NCBI GenBank assembly: GCA_024234875.1 | Contig: JACKNM010000005.1 | Span: 62,001 to 126,000 of the forward strand | Direction of reading: 5' to 3' | DNA: 64,000 bases | Origin: Ectothiorhodospiraceae bacterium | Lineage (GTDB): Bacteria; Pseudomonadota; Gammaproteobacteria; HK1 | In this document: positions 35,301 through 43,945 of the stretch, piece after piece | Position numbering within the stretch: position 1 is the stretch's first letter | How the letters are laid out: every line of letters begins with the position of its first letter | Made by a program: the position numbers and the translations under genes | The notes under the pieces: model-generated | Databases searched by the model: none | What the model saw: only the letters and a program-made list of their open reading frames with translations | Told to the model about the DNA's origin: nothing

Positions 35301-38300
35301 CGCCGCTGGTGCTCGACGACGGCGACACGCGCGACGTTCGCTCCACCCTGGCCGAGGACGGCACGTTCCGGGTCGAGGCCCGCCCGCGGCTGAGCCAGGC
35401 CGCGTGGACGACACACGCGACCTGTCGCGTCACCCCGGCGGCCCTGGCTCGGGCGCCGGAGCCGACGTCCCTGCGCGATCTCCTTGACCGCGGACGGCGC
35501 GTCACCTCGCGTCAGCACTACCACATGACCGACGCCGTGGGACTGGTCTACGGGCCTGCCTTCCGCGGGGTGGTCGAGGTTCGCGTCGGAACGCGCGAGG
35601 CGCGGGCACGGATCGGCGTCCCGGAGAGCCTCACCGGTCCGCGTGACGGCTACATCGTCCATCCGACGGCGCTCGATGCCTGCCTGCAGGTCCTGGCGCA
35701 GCTCGGGGTCGGCGAGGTCGACAGCGCGCGGCCGGTCGGCTTCGTGCCGTACCAGCTCGGCCGCCTGGTGCTGCACCGGGGCGGCCTGGAGATCGCGGCG
35801 TGCCGGGTACGTCTGGAGCGGGTCTCCCCGCGCTCCATCGTCGCCGGCTTCGAGCTGCTGGCGGCCGACGGCACGTGCATCGGCGAGATCGAGCAGTTCC
35901 GTTTCCGCCGCATGCGGCTGCGCCGCGACCGCTCGGGCCCGAGCCACTACCAGTTCCGGGGTTTGCCGAAGGTCGGGCGCGCCGAGCGCATCGCGCCGCT
36001 GCCGCGGCCGACCGAGATCGCCGAGCGCCTCGTCCCCGCCCTCACCGAGCAGTGGTACGAGCAGCGCCGCGCGGACTACTACGGGCAGGTGCTGCCGCTG
36101 TTCGACGCCCTGGTGGCCGCGTTCGTGAGTCGGGCGCTGCACGATGCCCTCGGCAAGCGCACCGGGCACTTCACGTTCGATGCGCTGGCCGATGCCTGCG
36201 GTTGCCACCGCTCGCAGCGGCCCTGGCTCGCGCGGTTGCTCGCCATCCTGGAGGAAGACGGCGTCGCCATCCCGCACGAGGACGGGTGGAGCATCGCCGA
36301 GGACAGCGAGCTGGACAGCCCGGAGGAGATCTGGCGCCTGGTGCTCGCCGACTTTCCGGCGTATCTGCCGGAGGTCACGCTCGCGGGCCGGATCGGCATG
36401 CATCTGCTGCCCCTCCTGCGTCGCGGCCGCGAGCCGGGGACGCTGACCGCGCCGGCCAAGGGGCCGGGTGCGGCGGAGTATCTCGAGGAGGCCTCGCCCG
36501 CGGCCCGCATCCTGCGTCCGGCGGTCATCGATGCGGTGCTCGAGGTCGTGCGCGGCGCGCCGGAAGGCCGCCCGGTGCGGATCCTCGAGATCGGCTCGGG
36601 CTCGGTGGGGCTGGCGAGCCAGCTCACCAGCCTGTTGCCGGAGCGGCGGTTCGAGTACGTCTTCACCACCGCCGACGAGGCGGTGCTCGCCTCGGCCACC
36701 GCCCAGCTCGGCGGCACGACGGGCGTCAAGGTGATGTCGCTCGACCTCGTGCTCGATCCGACGATCCAGGGTCTTCGCGCGCACGGCTTCGACGTCATCG
36801 TCGCGCCCCACTCTTTGCACCGCGTGCGTGAGCTCGACCCGGTGCTCGAGCACCTGCGCCGGCTCCTCGCCGGCGACGGTCTGCTGATGATCCTCGAGCG
36901 AGCCCCCGAGCGGCTGACGGATCTCATCCTCGGCGCCGACCCGGCGTGGTGGCAGGGCAGCGGCGACCAGCCGCTCACCGCCTCGCGCCTGCCGACGGTC
37001 GAGGAGTGGCAGAGCGTGCTCCAGGGCAGCGGGTTCGTCGACGTGGTGCCGGTGACCGAGCCGGCGCCGGATGTGCCGGCGAGCAGCCACCTGCTCATCG
37101 CGCGCAATCCCGAGGTGGTGCCCGACGAGGCGATCAACGACGCGGTGCCGGCGCGGCGCTCGTTCGTCTTGCTGGCCGACGCCGACGAGCTCGCCACCTC
37201 GCTCGCCGCCGACTGCGCCGAGCGCCTGCGCGACGACGGGCACGCGGTGGTCGTGGTGCGCGCGGGGGCGGGACTGCGCCGGCAGGACAGCGAGACCTAC
37301 GAGGCGAGCTTCGCGCAGCGCGAGGACCTGGATGGGCTGTGGACGCTGCTCGGTCACACCGCGGTCGAGGCCGACGTGGTCAGCCTGCTCGGGCTCGCCG
37401 GTCACGATGCGGGCGAGGCTGCCGTCGGCTGTGCCAGCCTGCTCCATCTGGTGCAGTCGCTGGCCGCCACCGGGCGTCGTGGTGCCCACCTGTGGCTGGT
37501 CGGCGTCGGCGCCAGCGCCCTGCCGCCGGATCCACTGACCCCGGGGGCGGACCAGCACGCGCCGGCGCAGGCGGCACGCTGGGGCTTCGGTCGGGTGCTG
37601 ATGAACGAGCACCCCGAGCTCGGGGTCCGGCTGGTGGACTTGCAGGCGGCCGGCGAGCGCGCGCTCGCCGCGCAGATGTTGGCCGACGAGCTCACCCATC
37701 CGGACGACGAGACCGAGATCGTGCTCGGGGTCGAGGGTCGCTACGTCGCCCGGCTGGAGCCGTGGCACGAGACCCGACAGCAGACGGTCTCCCCGGCGAG
37801 CGGCGGTGCCGCCTTCCGCCTCGACTTCACGATGCCGGGCCCGCTCACCAACCTGCGCTGGCAGGCGTTCGAGGCGCGCCCCCCGGGCCCCGGCGAGATC
37901 CAGATCGCGGTGCGTGCGACCGGGCTCAACTTCCGGGACGTCATGTACGCGATGGGCATGCTCTCCGACGAGGCGGTCGAGAACGGCTTTGCCGGGGCGA
38001 CGCTCGGGATGGAATGCGCCGGCGACGTGGTGGCGCTCGGCTCGGACGTCACCGGGTTCAAGGTCGGTGACTCGGTGGTGTGCTTCGCCCCGGCCTGCTT
38101 CTCGTCGCTGGTGACGACCGCAACCACCGCCGTCGCCCACAAGCCGAACCGCTGGAGCTACGCCGAGGCGGCGACGGTGCCGAGCGCGTTCTTCACCGTG
38201 TACTACGCGCTCCACCATCTCGCCCAGCTCCAGCCGGGCGAGCGCGTGTTGCTGCACGGGGCCGCCGGCGGCGTCGGCATGGCGGCGATCCAGTACGCGC

Positions 38301-40069
38301 GCTATCGCGGGGCCGAGGTCTTCGCGACTGCCGGCACCGAGGAGAAGCGCGACTTCCTGCGCTTGCTGGGGGTCGAGCACGTGCTCGACTCGCGCTCGCT
38401 CGACTTCGCCGACGAGGTCATGCGGCTGACTGGCGGCGCCGGGATCGACGTCGTCCTGAACTCACTGTCCGGCGAGGCGGTGACGAAGAATCTCGAGATT
38501 CTGCGGCCTTTCGGGCGCTTCCTCGAGCTCGGCAAGCGCGACTTCTACGAGAACGCGCGCGTCGGTCTGCGCCCGTTCCGGAACAACATCTCGTACTTCG
38601 GCATCGACGCCGACCAGCTCCTCGTCGAGCGTAGCGCCCTGGCCGGCCGCCTGTTCCGCGAGGTGATGACCTTGCTCGAGCAGCGCGCGTTCCGTCCCCT
38701 GGTGCATCGCGCGTTCTCCGCCGACCAGGTGACCGACGCGTTCCGCTACATGCAGCAGTCGCGTCAGATCGGCAAGGTGGTCCTCACCTACGAGACGCCG
38801 CTCTCCATGGTGAGCGAGGCCCTGCCAGTGCCGCGCGCGCTCACCCTCGCTGGCGACGCGACCTATCTGGTGACCGGCGGCCTCGGCGGGTTCGGGCTGG
38901 CCACCGCGCGCTGGCTGGCGGCGCGGGGAGCCCGGCACCTGGCGCTGCTCGGGCGTAGCGGCGCCGCTCGCGAGGAGGCGCGCACCGCGGTCGAGGAGCT
39001 GACCGCCGCCGGGGTGCAGGTGCACGTGCTCACCGCCGACGTCGCCGACCGCACCTCGCTCGACGCGGCGCTGGCCGAGCTGTCGGCCGCGGCACCTGCG
39101 GTGCGCGGAGTGATTCACGCCGCGATGGTCCTCGACGACGGACTGATCAGGAACCTGGATCCGGCTCGAATCGCAGGCGTGCTGGGTCCGAAGGCCCGCG
39201 GCGCACTCAACCTGCACGAGGCGTCCCTCGGCTGGCGGCTCGACTTCTTCGTGATGTACTCGTCGGCCACCACCGCCTTCGGTAACCCGGGCCAGGCGAG
39301 CTACGTCGCCGCGAACTGCTATCTCGAGAGCCTGGCGCGCGCCCGGCGCGCCGCCGGACTGCCGGCGATCGCGGTGGGCTGGGGGCCGATCGCGGATGTC
39401 GGTTACCTCGCGCGCAACACCGAGGTGCGCGACTCGCTCGATGGCAAGCTCGGTGGCCGCACGCTCACCGCCGCGCGAGCGCTCGACGAGCTGGAGCAGC
39501 TCCTGCTGGCCGACCGCAGCGGGACCGCGGTGCTCGACATCGACTGGCGAGGGCTCGCTCGAGTGCTGCCCGCGGTGCGCGACCCACGGTTCTCGATGGT
39601 GGTCGGTGGCACCGGCGACGACGGCGGCGACGCCGGGCACGGTGGTGACCTGCGCGTGATGCTGGCGGGTCTGCCCGAGGCCGAGATGGTCGACAAGGTC
39701 GCCACCCTGCTGGTCGAGCAGGTGGCGAAGGTGCTGCGCACGACGCCGGAGAAGATCGACCGCGACCGCTCCATCTACGACCTCGGCATGGACTCGCTGA
39801 TGGCGGTCGAGCTGCACATGGCGATGGAGGAGCGATTCGGCGTCAGTGTTCCGATGATGGCGATCACCGAGGGCGCCGGCATTCGGCAGCTCGCGTCGCG
39901 ACTGTCGAAGCAGATCGCGGGGAGCGCCGATGCCTCCGGCCACCGCGACGCGGTGGCGGCGCTGGTTGCCCGCCACGCCGAGGAGGAGCACCTCACCGAC
40001 GATCAGCTCGACGAGCTGGTGACCCAGGCCCGGGCCGATGCCGGCGCCCGCAGGAGACTGCTGCCGTGA
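32384..40069 (+). CDS. iterative-type single-module type I polyketide synthase KS-AT-DH-(MT)-ER-KR-ACP
   Basis: A 2561-residue multidomain synthase. Approximate domains: KS 9-430 (DTACSSS Cys179, His316, His354); AT 534-830 (GHSVGE Ser627, YAFH specificity motif, malonyl-like); DH 905-1180 (HxxxGxxxxP His934, Asp1098); methyltransferase-like 1225-1560 with altered motifs; ER 1810-2120 (LLHGAAGGVG near 1955); KR 2155-2400 (TGGLGGFG near 2163, LDD near 2249 implying B-type, Tyr near 2306); ACP about 2425-2500 (DSL, Ser2471). No thioesterase or condensation domain is present. One full reducing module suggests repeated use to build a saturated chain, as in fungal highly reducing PKSs. TTG at 32384 has GGAGG eight bases upstream. 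GTGA overlap couples it to the oxoamine synthase gene, the likely release enzyme. Confidence 0.93.
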   Translation: MGSRSRRGEIAIVGMACRFPGLATSPGEFWRLLDEGRDAVTEIGDERWTKSLYHHPDPKARGRSYTWAAGVLEGVDQFDAEFFGIAPREAAQMDPQQRLLLEMAWEALEDGGQVPSRLAGSGCGVWVGISGTDYANSRIDDPASGDAYFMTGGTLSIAANRLSYVFDLHGPSMAIDTACSSSLVALHQACQSLLRNEVPSALVGGVNMLLTPFPFIGFSKASMLAPDGRCRAFDAAGSGYVRAEGGAVLFLKPLAAAEADGDPVHAVIRATAVNSDGRTRGLSMPNASAQESLLRSLYGRRRRDLDPADVVYVEAHGTGTAAGDPQEAAAIGRALGTGRAAPLPIGSVKSNIGHLEPASGLAGLMKVVLALENGVIPASLHFASANPSIPFAELNLEVVTERRPLPAAGGPMLMGVNSFGFGGTNAHVVVERYAAPSARRRRRVAGLPPLLLSARSEAALGPLAARYAARLAGLDVAAAADVCHAAATRRQHHVHRLAVVAGDVETMRERLQAYAVDGESPGAVAAQVVGESVPVALLFSGNGAQWPGMARRLLRADRTFRRTVTEVDERLREVAGLSVLESLRARPSRAGMDATEIAQPALFAVQVGLLACLRERGIRPVAVLGHSVGEVAAAYAAGAFDLEQAVHLIHERSAAQAVTRGAGRMAALGVSEAQARAIVSDLVEAGQIEGRVEVAAVNSPLSVTLSGPLEALEAIGRAPALAGAFYRILDLDYAFHSAAMEPVRDRLLTTLSDLRPATTAIPFVSTVTGTVVPGEMLDADYWWRNVREPVRLDLALAHLIAEGVGIFLEVGPQPIMQTYLREAAREAGASTRALFTLRRDSDDLERLDEAVLGTWAAGGALDLETALPISGAPAVRLPGYPWQRESHWFQATGESFGLLRRDLVHPLLGFPVPHTERTWERQIDTALFPYLADHVVGGAVVFPAAGFVEMALAAGRTAHPHGPLQIDLLEIRAPLVLDDGDTRDVRSTLAEDGTFRVEARPRLSQAAWTTHATCRVTPAALARAPEPTSLRDLLDRGRRVTSRQHYHMTDAVGLVYGPAFRGVVEVRVGTREARARIGVPESLTGPRDGYIVHPTALDACLQVLAQLGVGEVDSARPVGFVPYQLGRLVLHRGGLEIAACRVRLERVSPRSIVAGFELLAADGTCIGEIEQFRFRRMRLRRDRSGPSHYQFRGLPKVGRAERIAPLPRPTEIAERLVPALTEQWYEQRRADYYGQVLPLFDALVAAFVSRALHDALGKRTGHFTFDALADACGCHRSQRPWLARLLAILEEDGVAIPHEDGWSIAEDSELDSPEEIWRLVLADFPAYLPEVTLAGRIGMHLLPLLRRGREPGTLTAPAKGPGAAEYLEEASPAARILRPAVIDAVLEVVRGAPEGRPVRILEIGSGSVGLASQLTSLLPERRFEYVFTTADEAVLASATAQLGGTTGVKVMSLDLVLDPTIQGLRAHGFDVIVAPHSLHRVRELDPVLEHLRRLLAGDGLLMILERAPERLTDLILGADPAWWQGSGDQPLTASRLPTVEEWQSVLQGSGFVDVVPVTEPAPDVPASSHLLIARNPEVVPDEAINDAVPARRSFVLLADADELATSLAADCAERLRDDGHAVVVVRAGAGLRRQDSETYEASFAQREDLDGLWTLLGHTAVEADVVSLLGLAGHDAGEAAVGCASLLHLVQSLAATGRRGAHLWLVGVGASALPPDPLTPGADQHAPAQAARWGFGRVLMNEHPELGVRLVDLQAAGERALAAQMLADELTHPDDETEIVLGVEGRYVARLEPWHETRQQTVSPASGGAAFRLDFTMPGPLTNLRWQAFEARPPGPGEIQIAVRATGLNFRDVMYAMGMLSDEAVENGFAGATLGMECAGDVVALGSDVTGFKVGDSVVCFAPACFSSLVTTATTAVAHKPNRWSYAEAATVPSAFFTVYYALHHLAQLQPGERVLLHGAAGGVGMAAIQYARYRGAEVFATAGTEEKRDFLRLLGVEHVLDSRSLDFADEVMRLTGGAGIDVVLNSLSGEAVTKNLEILRPFGRFLELGKRDFYENARVGLRPFRNNISYFGIDADQLLVERSALAGRLFREVMTLLEQRAFRPLVHRAFSADQVTDAFRYMQQSRQIGKVVLTYETPLSMVSEALPVPRALTLAGDATYLVTGGLGGFGLATARWLAARGARHLALLGRSGAAREEARTAVEELTAAGVQVHVLTADVADRTSLDAALAELSAAAPAVRGVIHAAMVLDDGLIRNLDPARIAGVLGPKARGALNLHEASLGWRLDFFVMYSSATTAFGNPGQASYVAANCYLESLARARRAAGLPAIAVGWGPIADVGYLARNTEVRDSLDGKLGGRTLTAARALDELEQLLLADRSGTAVLDIDWRGLARVLPAVRDPRFSMVVGGTGDDGGDAGHGGDLRVMLAGLPEAEMVDKVATLLVEQVAKVLRTTPEKIDRDRSIYDLGMDSLMAVELHMAMEERFGVSVPMMAITEGAGIRQLASRLSKQIAGSADASGHRDAVAALVARHAEEEHLTDDQLDELVTQARADAGARRRLLP

Positions 40070-41466
40070 CCGATTCGCGTAACCGTCTGTTCGGGATGTC
40101 GGCAAAGGCCAAGGAGCATCTCGTCAAGCGCATGTTGGAGCGGCGCGCCAAGCGGCCACAGCAGGGCCCCACCGCGCGCGTGAGCGCGGGCTCGGGTGGG
40201 AGTGGGGCGGGCCCCGCGCAGGGTGATGCCTACGACGCATTCTTTCGATTCGATCAGCTTCCCGGCTACCACGAGCTCCACGTGCAGAAGGCGGCCGCGG
40301 CTCGACTCGGCATCGCCAATCCGTACTTCAGGCTGCACGAGCGGGTGGCGCGTGACACCACGGTCATCGGCAATCGCGAGTACGTGAACTTCGCCAGCTA
40401 CAACTATCTCGATCTCTGCGGGCACGAGGCGGTGTCGTCGGCGGCGAAGGAGGCGATCGACCGCTTCGGCACCTCGGCCTCCGCGAGTCGTCCGGTGTCC
40501 GGCGATCGACCCATCCAGCGCGAGCTCGAGCAGGCACTGGCGGCGATCCACGGCGCCGAGGACTGCGTGGCGTTCGTGAGCGGCTGGGCCACCAACGTCA
40601 CCACCCTCGGCCACCTGTTCGGACCGAAGGACCTCATCCTCCACGACGCGCTGATTCACAACAGTGCGACCCAGGGTGCGCTGCTGTCGGGCGCGCGGCG
40701 GCTGCCGTTTCCGCACAACGACTGGGAGGCGCTCGACGCCATCCTGCGCCGCGAGCGAAGCCGGCACGAGCGCGTGGTGGTGGTGATCGAGGGCATCTAC
40801 AGCATGGACGGGGACTTCCCCGACCTGCCGCGCTTCATCGAGGTCAAGCGCCGCCACAAGGCGTTCCTGATGGTCGACGAGGCGCATTCGCTCGGGGTGC
40901 TCGGCGAGCACGGCTTCGGTATCGGCGAGCACTTCGGCATCGATCCCCACGACGTCGACATCTGGATGGGCACGCTCAGCAAGACCCTGGCGAGTTGCGG
41001 TGGCTACATCGCGGGCGAGGGCGCCCTGGTCGAGTACCTGAAGTTCACCGCGCCCGGCTTCCTGTACAGCGTGGGCATGGCGCCCCCGGTCGCGGCCGCG
41101 GCGCTGGCGGCGCTCAACGTGATGGCCTCGGAACCCGAGCGGGTGGCCCGACTGCACGAGCGCAGCACGCTGTTCTACGCGCTCGCCAGCGAGGCGGGGC
41201 TCAACACCGGACACAGCGCCGGCTACTCGGTCATCCCGGTGATCGTCGGCAGCTCGATCAAGGCGGCACGGCTCTCGAACGCCCTGTTCGAGCGCGGCAT
41301 CAACGTGCAACCGATCATCTATCCGGCGGTGGAGGAGCGCGCGGCTCGGCTGCGGTTCTTCATGAGCTGTGCCCACACCCCGGAGCAGATCCGCTCGACG
41401 GTGTCCGTGGTGGCCGAGGAGCTGGCGAGGCTCGAGCGCAAGCCGTCGCGGGCACGCGCTGGCTGA
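40066..41466 (+). CDS. alpha-oxoamine synthase (PLP-dependent acyl-thioester:amino acid C-acyltransferase)
   Basis: A 466-residue fold-type I PLP enzyme of the AONS/KBL/serine palmitoyltransferase family. It condenses an amino acid with an acyl thioester, losing CO2, to give an alpha-amino ketone. The PLP lysine is Lys306 (TLSKTLASCGGY); the cofactor ring residues appear in VDEAHSLGVLG and the substrate loop in LILHDALIHNSA. An extra basic N-terminal segment of about 50 residues precedes the catalytic core and could dock the PKS carrier protein. GTG overlaps the PKS stop by four bases. No other biotin genes are nearby, so it is not BioF; PKS offloading is the natural role, by analogy to FUM8. 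Confidence 0.9.
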   Translation: MTDSRNRLFGMSAKAKEHLVKRMLERRAKRPQQGPTARVSAGSGGSGAGPAQGDAYDAFFRFDQLPGYHELHVQKAAAARLGIANPYFRLHERVARDTTVIGNREYVNFASYNYLDLCGHEAVSSAAKEAIDRFGTSASASRPVSGDRPIQRELEQALAAIHGAEDCVAFVSGWATNVTTLGHLFGPKDLILHDALIHNSATQGALLSGARRLPFPHNDWEALDAILRRERSRHERVVVVIEGIYSMDGDFPDLPRFIEVKRRHKAFLMVDEAHSLGVLGEHGFGIGEHFGIDPHDVDIWMGTLSKTLASCGGYIAGEGALVEYLKFTAPGFLYSVGMAPPVAAAALAALNVMASEPERVARLHERSTLFYALASEAGLNTGHSAGYSVIPVIVGSSIKAARLSNALFERGINVQPIIYPAVEERAARLRFFMSCAHTPEQIRSTVSVVAEELARLERKPSRARAG

Positions 41467-41524
41467 GGTCATGGGCCCGCTGCCGGCGGCCGCGCGGCGC
41501 GAGCCCCGGTCGGCCGGGCGCACG

Positions 41525-42616
41525 ATGCGCGTCGCACTGCTCCAGGACCACCTCAGAGTCGGCGGGACCGAGCGCCAGAGCGTGCAGATCGCCCGCCTTC
41601 TCGGCGAGGCGGGCCACCAGGTCCGACTGCTGGTATTTCGCCCCGGTGGTGCGCTCGATGCGGTCGCGCGTGCCGCCGGCGTCGACCTCGTGCACCTGCA
41701 GCCGTTCGATCTCGGCACCGATCTCCTCGCACCCGGGCTGGTGTCCGCGGTTCGGCGTTTCTCCCCCGAGGTGGTGCTGTGCATGGGCCGGGTGGCCAAT
41801 GCCTACGCCGGCTGGCTGGCATCGCGATTGCCCGACTGCGCGGTCGTCGGTAGCGTGCGCACCGGGAAGGCGTTGCCGTGGTCGAACCGCTGGTCGTTCC
41901 GCCGCACCCGCGCGGTGTTGGTGAACAGCGCCTGGTGGCGGGCCCGGTTGGTGCGCGAAGGCGTGCCGGACGATCGGGTGTTCCTGGTCGAGAACGGGCT
42001 GGCGGTGGACCTCGACGCGGCGCTCGACGCGGGTGGCGCGGTGCGCGACGCCCTGCGTGACGAGCTCGGTGCGCGCGAGGGCTGCGTCGTGGCGCTGGTG
42101 GTGGCCGGGCTTCGGGCCGGCAAGCGTCACCAGTGGCTGCTGCGCGCGATGGCCGGTGTCGACGCGCGCCGCGAGTGGCAGCTCTGGGTCGTCGGCGACG
42201 GACCGTGCCTCGCCGCCTGCCGGGCGCTCGCCGAGCGCCTCGGAATCGGCGAGCGGGTGCGGTTCCTCGGCCACCAGGTGGAGCCGGCGCGGTTCTACGG
42301 TGCTGCCGACATCGCGGTGTCGGCGTCGGTGGAGGACGCGATGCCGAACTTCCTCGTCGAGGCGCAGTGGGCCGCGCGGCCGGCGGTCGCCTGCCGGGTG
42401 CGTGGGGTGTCGGAGGTGGTGGTCGACGGGGCCACCGGGTTCACGGTCGAGCCAGACGACGTCGGTGGCTTTCGCGCCGCGGTGCGCGAGCTGGTCGACG
42501 ATCCGGCGCTGAGGGCACGCCTCGGCGACGCGGCGCGCGTGAGCGCGCGCGAGCGGTTCGAGCCGCGCCGCCAGGCGGCACGACTCGCCGAGCGCCTCGC
42601 GGCGCTGCGGGGCTGA
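41525..42616 (+). CDS. GT-B glycosyltransferase, family 4-like (first of three)
   Basis: About 363 residues with a two-domain GT-B layout. The N-terminal acceptor part has VALLQDHLRVGGTERQ, the typical glycine-rich loop. The C-terminal Glycos_transf_1 domain has VVAGLRAGKRHQWLL, WVVGDGP, FLGHQVEPARFYGAADI and the sugar-nucleotide EX7E-like SVEDAMPNFLVEA. It should move a sugar from a nucleotide donor to an acceptor on the cytosolic membrane face. The start is ambiguous: ATG 41525 matches the fold start, while ATG 41471 lies 4 bases after the oxoamine synthase stop. Sugar and acceptor unknown; the context suggests the PKS-derived lipid. Confidence 0.85.
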   Translation: MRVALLQDHLRVGGTERQSVQIARLLGEAGHQVRLLVFRPGGALDAVARAAGVDLVHLQPFDLGTDLLAPGLVSAVRRFSPEVVLCMGRVANAYAGWLASRLPDCAVVGSVRTGKALPWSNRWSFRRTRAVLVNSAWWRARLVREGVPDDRVFLVENGLAVDLDAALDAGGAVRDALRDELGAREGCVVALVVAGLRAGKRHQWLLRAMAGVDARREWQLWVVGDGPCLAACRALAERLGIGERVRFLGHQVEPARFYGAADIAVSASVEDAMPNFLVEAQWAARPAVACRVRGVSEVVVDGATGFTVEPDDVGGFRAAVRELVDDPALRARLGDAARVSARERFEPRRQAARLAERLAALRG

Positions 42617-42618
42617 CC

Positions 42619-43938
42619 TTGGCCGTCTCGTCTCGGGTCGAGGCCAAGCCGCCATCGCCGCTGGCGCAGTCGCCGGCGACGGCGACGCCCGCCGCGCTTC
42701 CCGGTGGGAGCGCCTGTCGCGTCGAGTACGTCTTCATCACCTTCCCCACCCTGTCCGAGACCTTCTACCAGCGCGAGGTTCGCGCGCTGCGCGACCACGG
42801 TGCCGATCTCCACCTGCACTCGCTGTGGGGTGGGGGCGACGATTTCGATGGCATGCCGGTGCGCCGCTTCGCCAAGTGGCGCCTGCTCCTGCTGCCGTGG
42901 TGGCTCGGCTACTGGAGCGTGCGCCGCCCGCGCGCCGTCGCGGGCACGCTGGTCGACATGGCGCGACGCTGGCCTCCGTCCTGGCTCTCCCTCGGTGAGA
43001 ACCTGCTCGGGCTCGCCTACGCGGTGCTCGAGGCGCGACGCCTCGAGGGCGCCACGCGGGCAGCGCCGGTCGTGGTGCAGGCGGCGTGGGCGAGCGCGCC
43101 GGCGAGCACCGCGCTCGCGCTCGGTCGCCTGCTCGGATTGCCGTTCACCACTGGCGCCCACGCCTACGACCTGTTCCATCATGGTGGCGACTGGCTGCTG
43201 GAGCCGAAGCTGCGCGAGGCGACGGCGGTGATCACCTCGACCGCGATGGCACGCGACGCCGCGTGCCGCCGCGGCGCGGACCCGCAGGCGGTGACCGTCG
43301 TGCGCCGCGGTCTCGAGGCAATGCCACCGCCGAGACCGCCGCGTGCCCCGCGCTCGACGCTGCGACTGCTGGCGGTGGGTCGACTGGTGGAGAAGAAGGG
43401 GTACGCCGAGCAGATCGCCATCTACCGTGCGCTCGCCGCGGCCGGTGTTCCCTTCCAGGCGCGAATCGTCGGCGGTGGGCCACTCGCCGATGCGCTGCGT
43501 CGTCAGATTCGGTCCGCCGGGCTCGGCGGCGAGGTCGAGCTGCTCGGGCCGATGGACCACGCGGCGGTGGTCGCTCAGTACGAATGGGCCGACGTGCTGC
43601 TCTTCACCGGGCGCGTCGCGGCCGACGGTGACCGTGACGGGCTCCCGAACGTGGTGCCCGAGGCGATGGCCCACGGCGTTCCGGTGGTGGTGGCGCCGGC
43701 CGCGGGAGTGCTCGAGGCGGTCGACCACGGACGGACCGGGCTGGTGGTGGCGCTCGACGACGTCGACGGTTGGGTGGCGGCACTGTGCCGTCTGCAAACC
43801 GACGACGCGCTCTACCACCGCCTGGTCGCCGCGGGGCGGGCGTGGGTGGCGCGGCACTTCGACGGCGCCAGCAACGCGCGCGCCCTGCTCGACGTGCTCG
43901 TCCAGGCGGCCAGCGCGGCTGGCGACTCCGAGCGGTAG
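42619..43938 (+). CDS. GT-B glycosyltransferase, family 4-like (second of three)
   Basis: About 439 residues. After a proline/alanine-rich N-terminus of about 35 residues comes FPTLSETFYQREVRAL, the marker of GT4 proteins acting in exopolysaccharide or glycolipid assembly (EpsF/WcaL-like). The acceptor domain contains GAHAYDLF, and the donor domain shows LAVGRLVEKKGY, IVGGGPL, LLGPMDH and DGLPNVVPEAMAHGVPVV. TTG at 42619 is the only reasonable start close to the previous stop (3 bases away), so initiation is uncertain, but the gene clearly belongs to the operon. Confidence 0.87.
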   Translation: MAVSSRVEAKPPSPLAQSPATATPAALPGGSACRVEYVFITFPTLSETFYQREVRALRDHGADLHLHSLWGGGDDFDGMPVRRFAKWRLLLLPWWLGYWSVRRPRAVAGTLVDMARRWPPSWLSLGENLLGLAYAVLEARRLEGATRAAPVVVQAAWASAPASTALALGRLLGLPFTTGAHAYDLFHHGGDWLLEPKLREATAVITSTAMARDAACRRGADPQAVTVVRRGLEAMPPPRPPRAPRSTLRLLAVGRLVEKKGYAEQIAIYRALAAAGVPFQARIVGGGPLADALRRQIRSAGLGGEVELLGPMDHAAVVAQYEWADVLLFTGRVAADGDRDGLPNVVPEAMAHGVPVVVAPAAGVLEAVDHGRTGLVVALDDVDGWVAALCRLQTDDALYHRLVAAGRAWVARHFDGASNARALLDVLVQAASAAGDSER

Positions 43939-43945
43939 GCGCGCG

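Noticed and set aside
32957..38380. A 1807-residue open frame on the minus strand opposite the PKS
   Set aside because: Same artefact: no domains, biased composition, and the plus strand encodes well-defined PKS domains across the whole interval.
40066..41466. Biotin synthesis (bioF) or quorum-signal (cqsA) assignment for the oxoamine synthase
   Set aside because: No other bio genes or cqsS-like kinase nearby, and the gene is translationally coupled to a PKS, so chain release is more likely.
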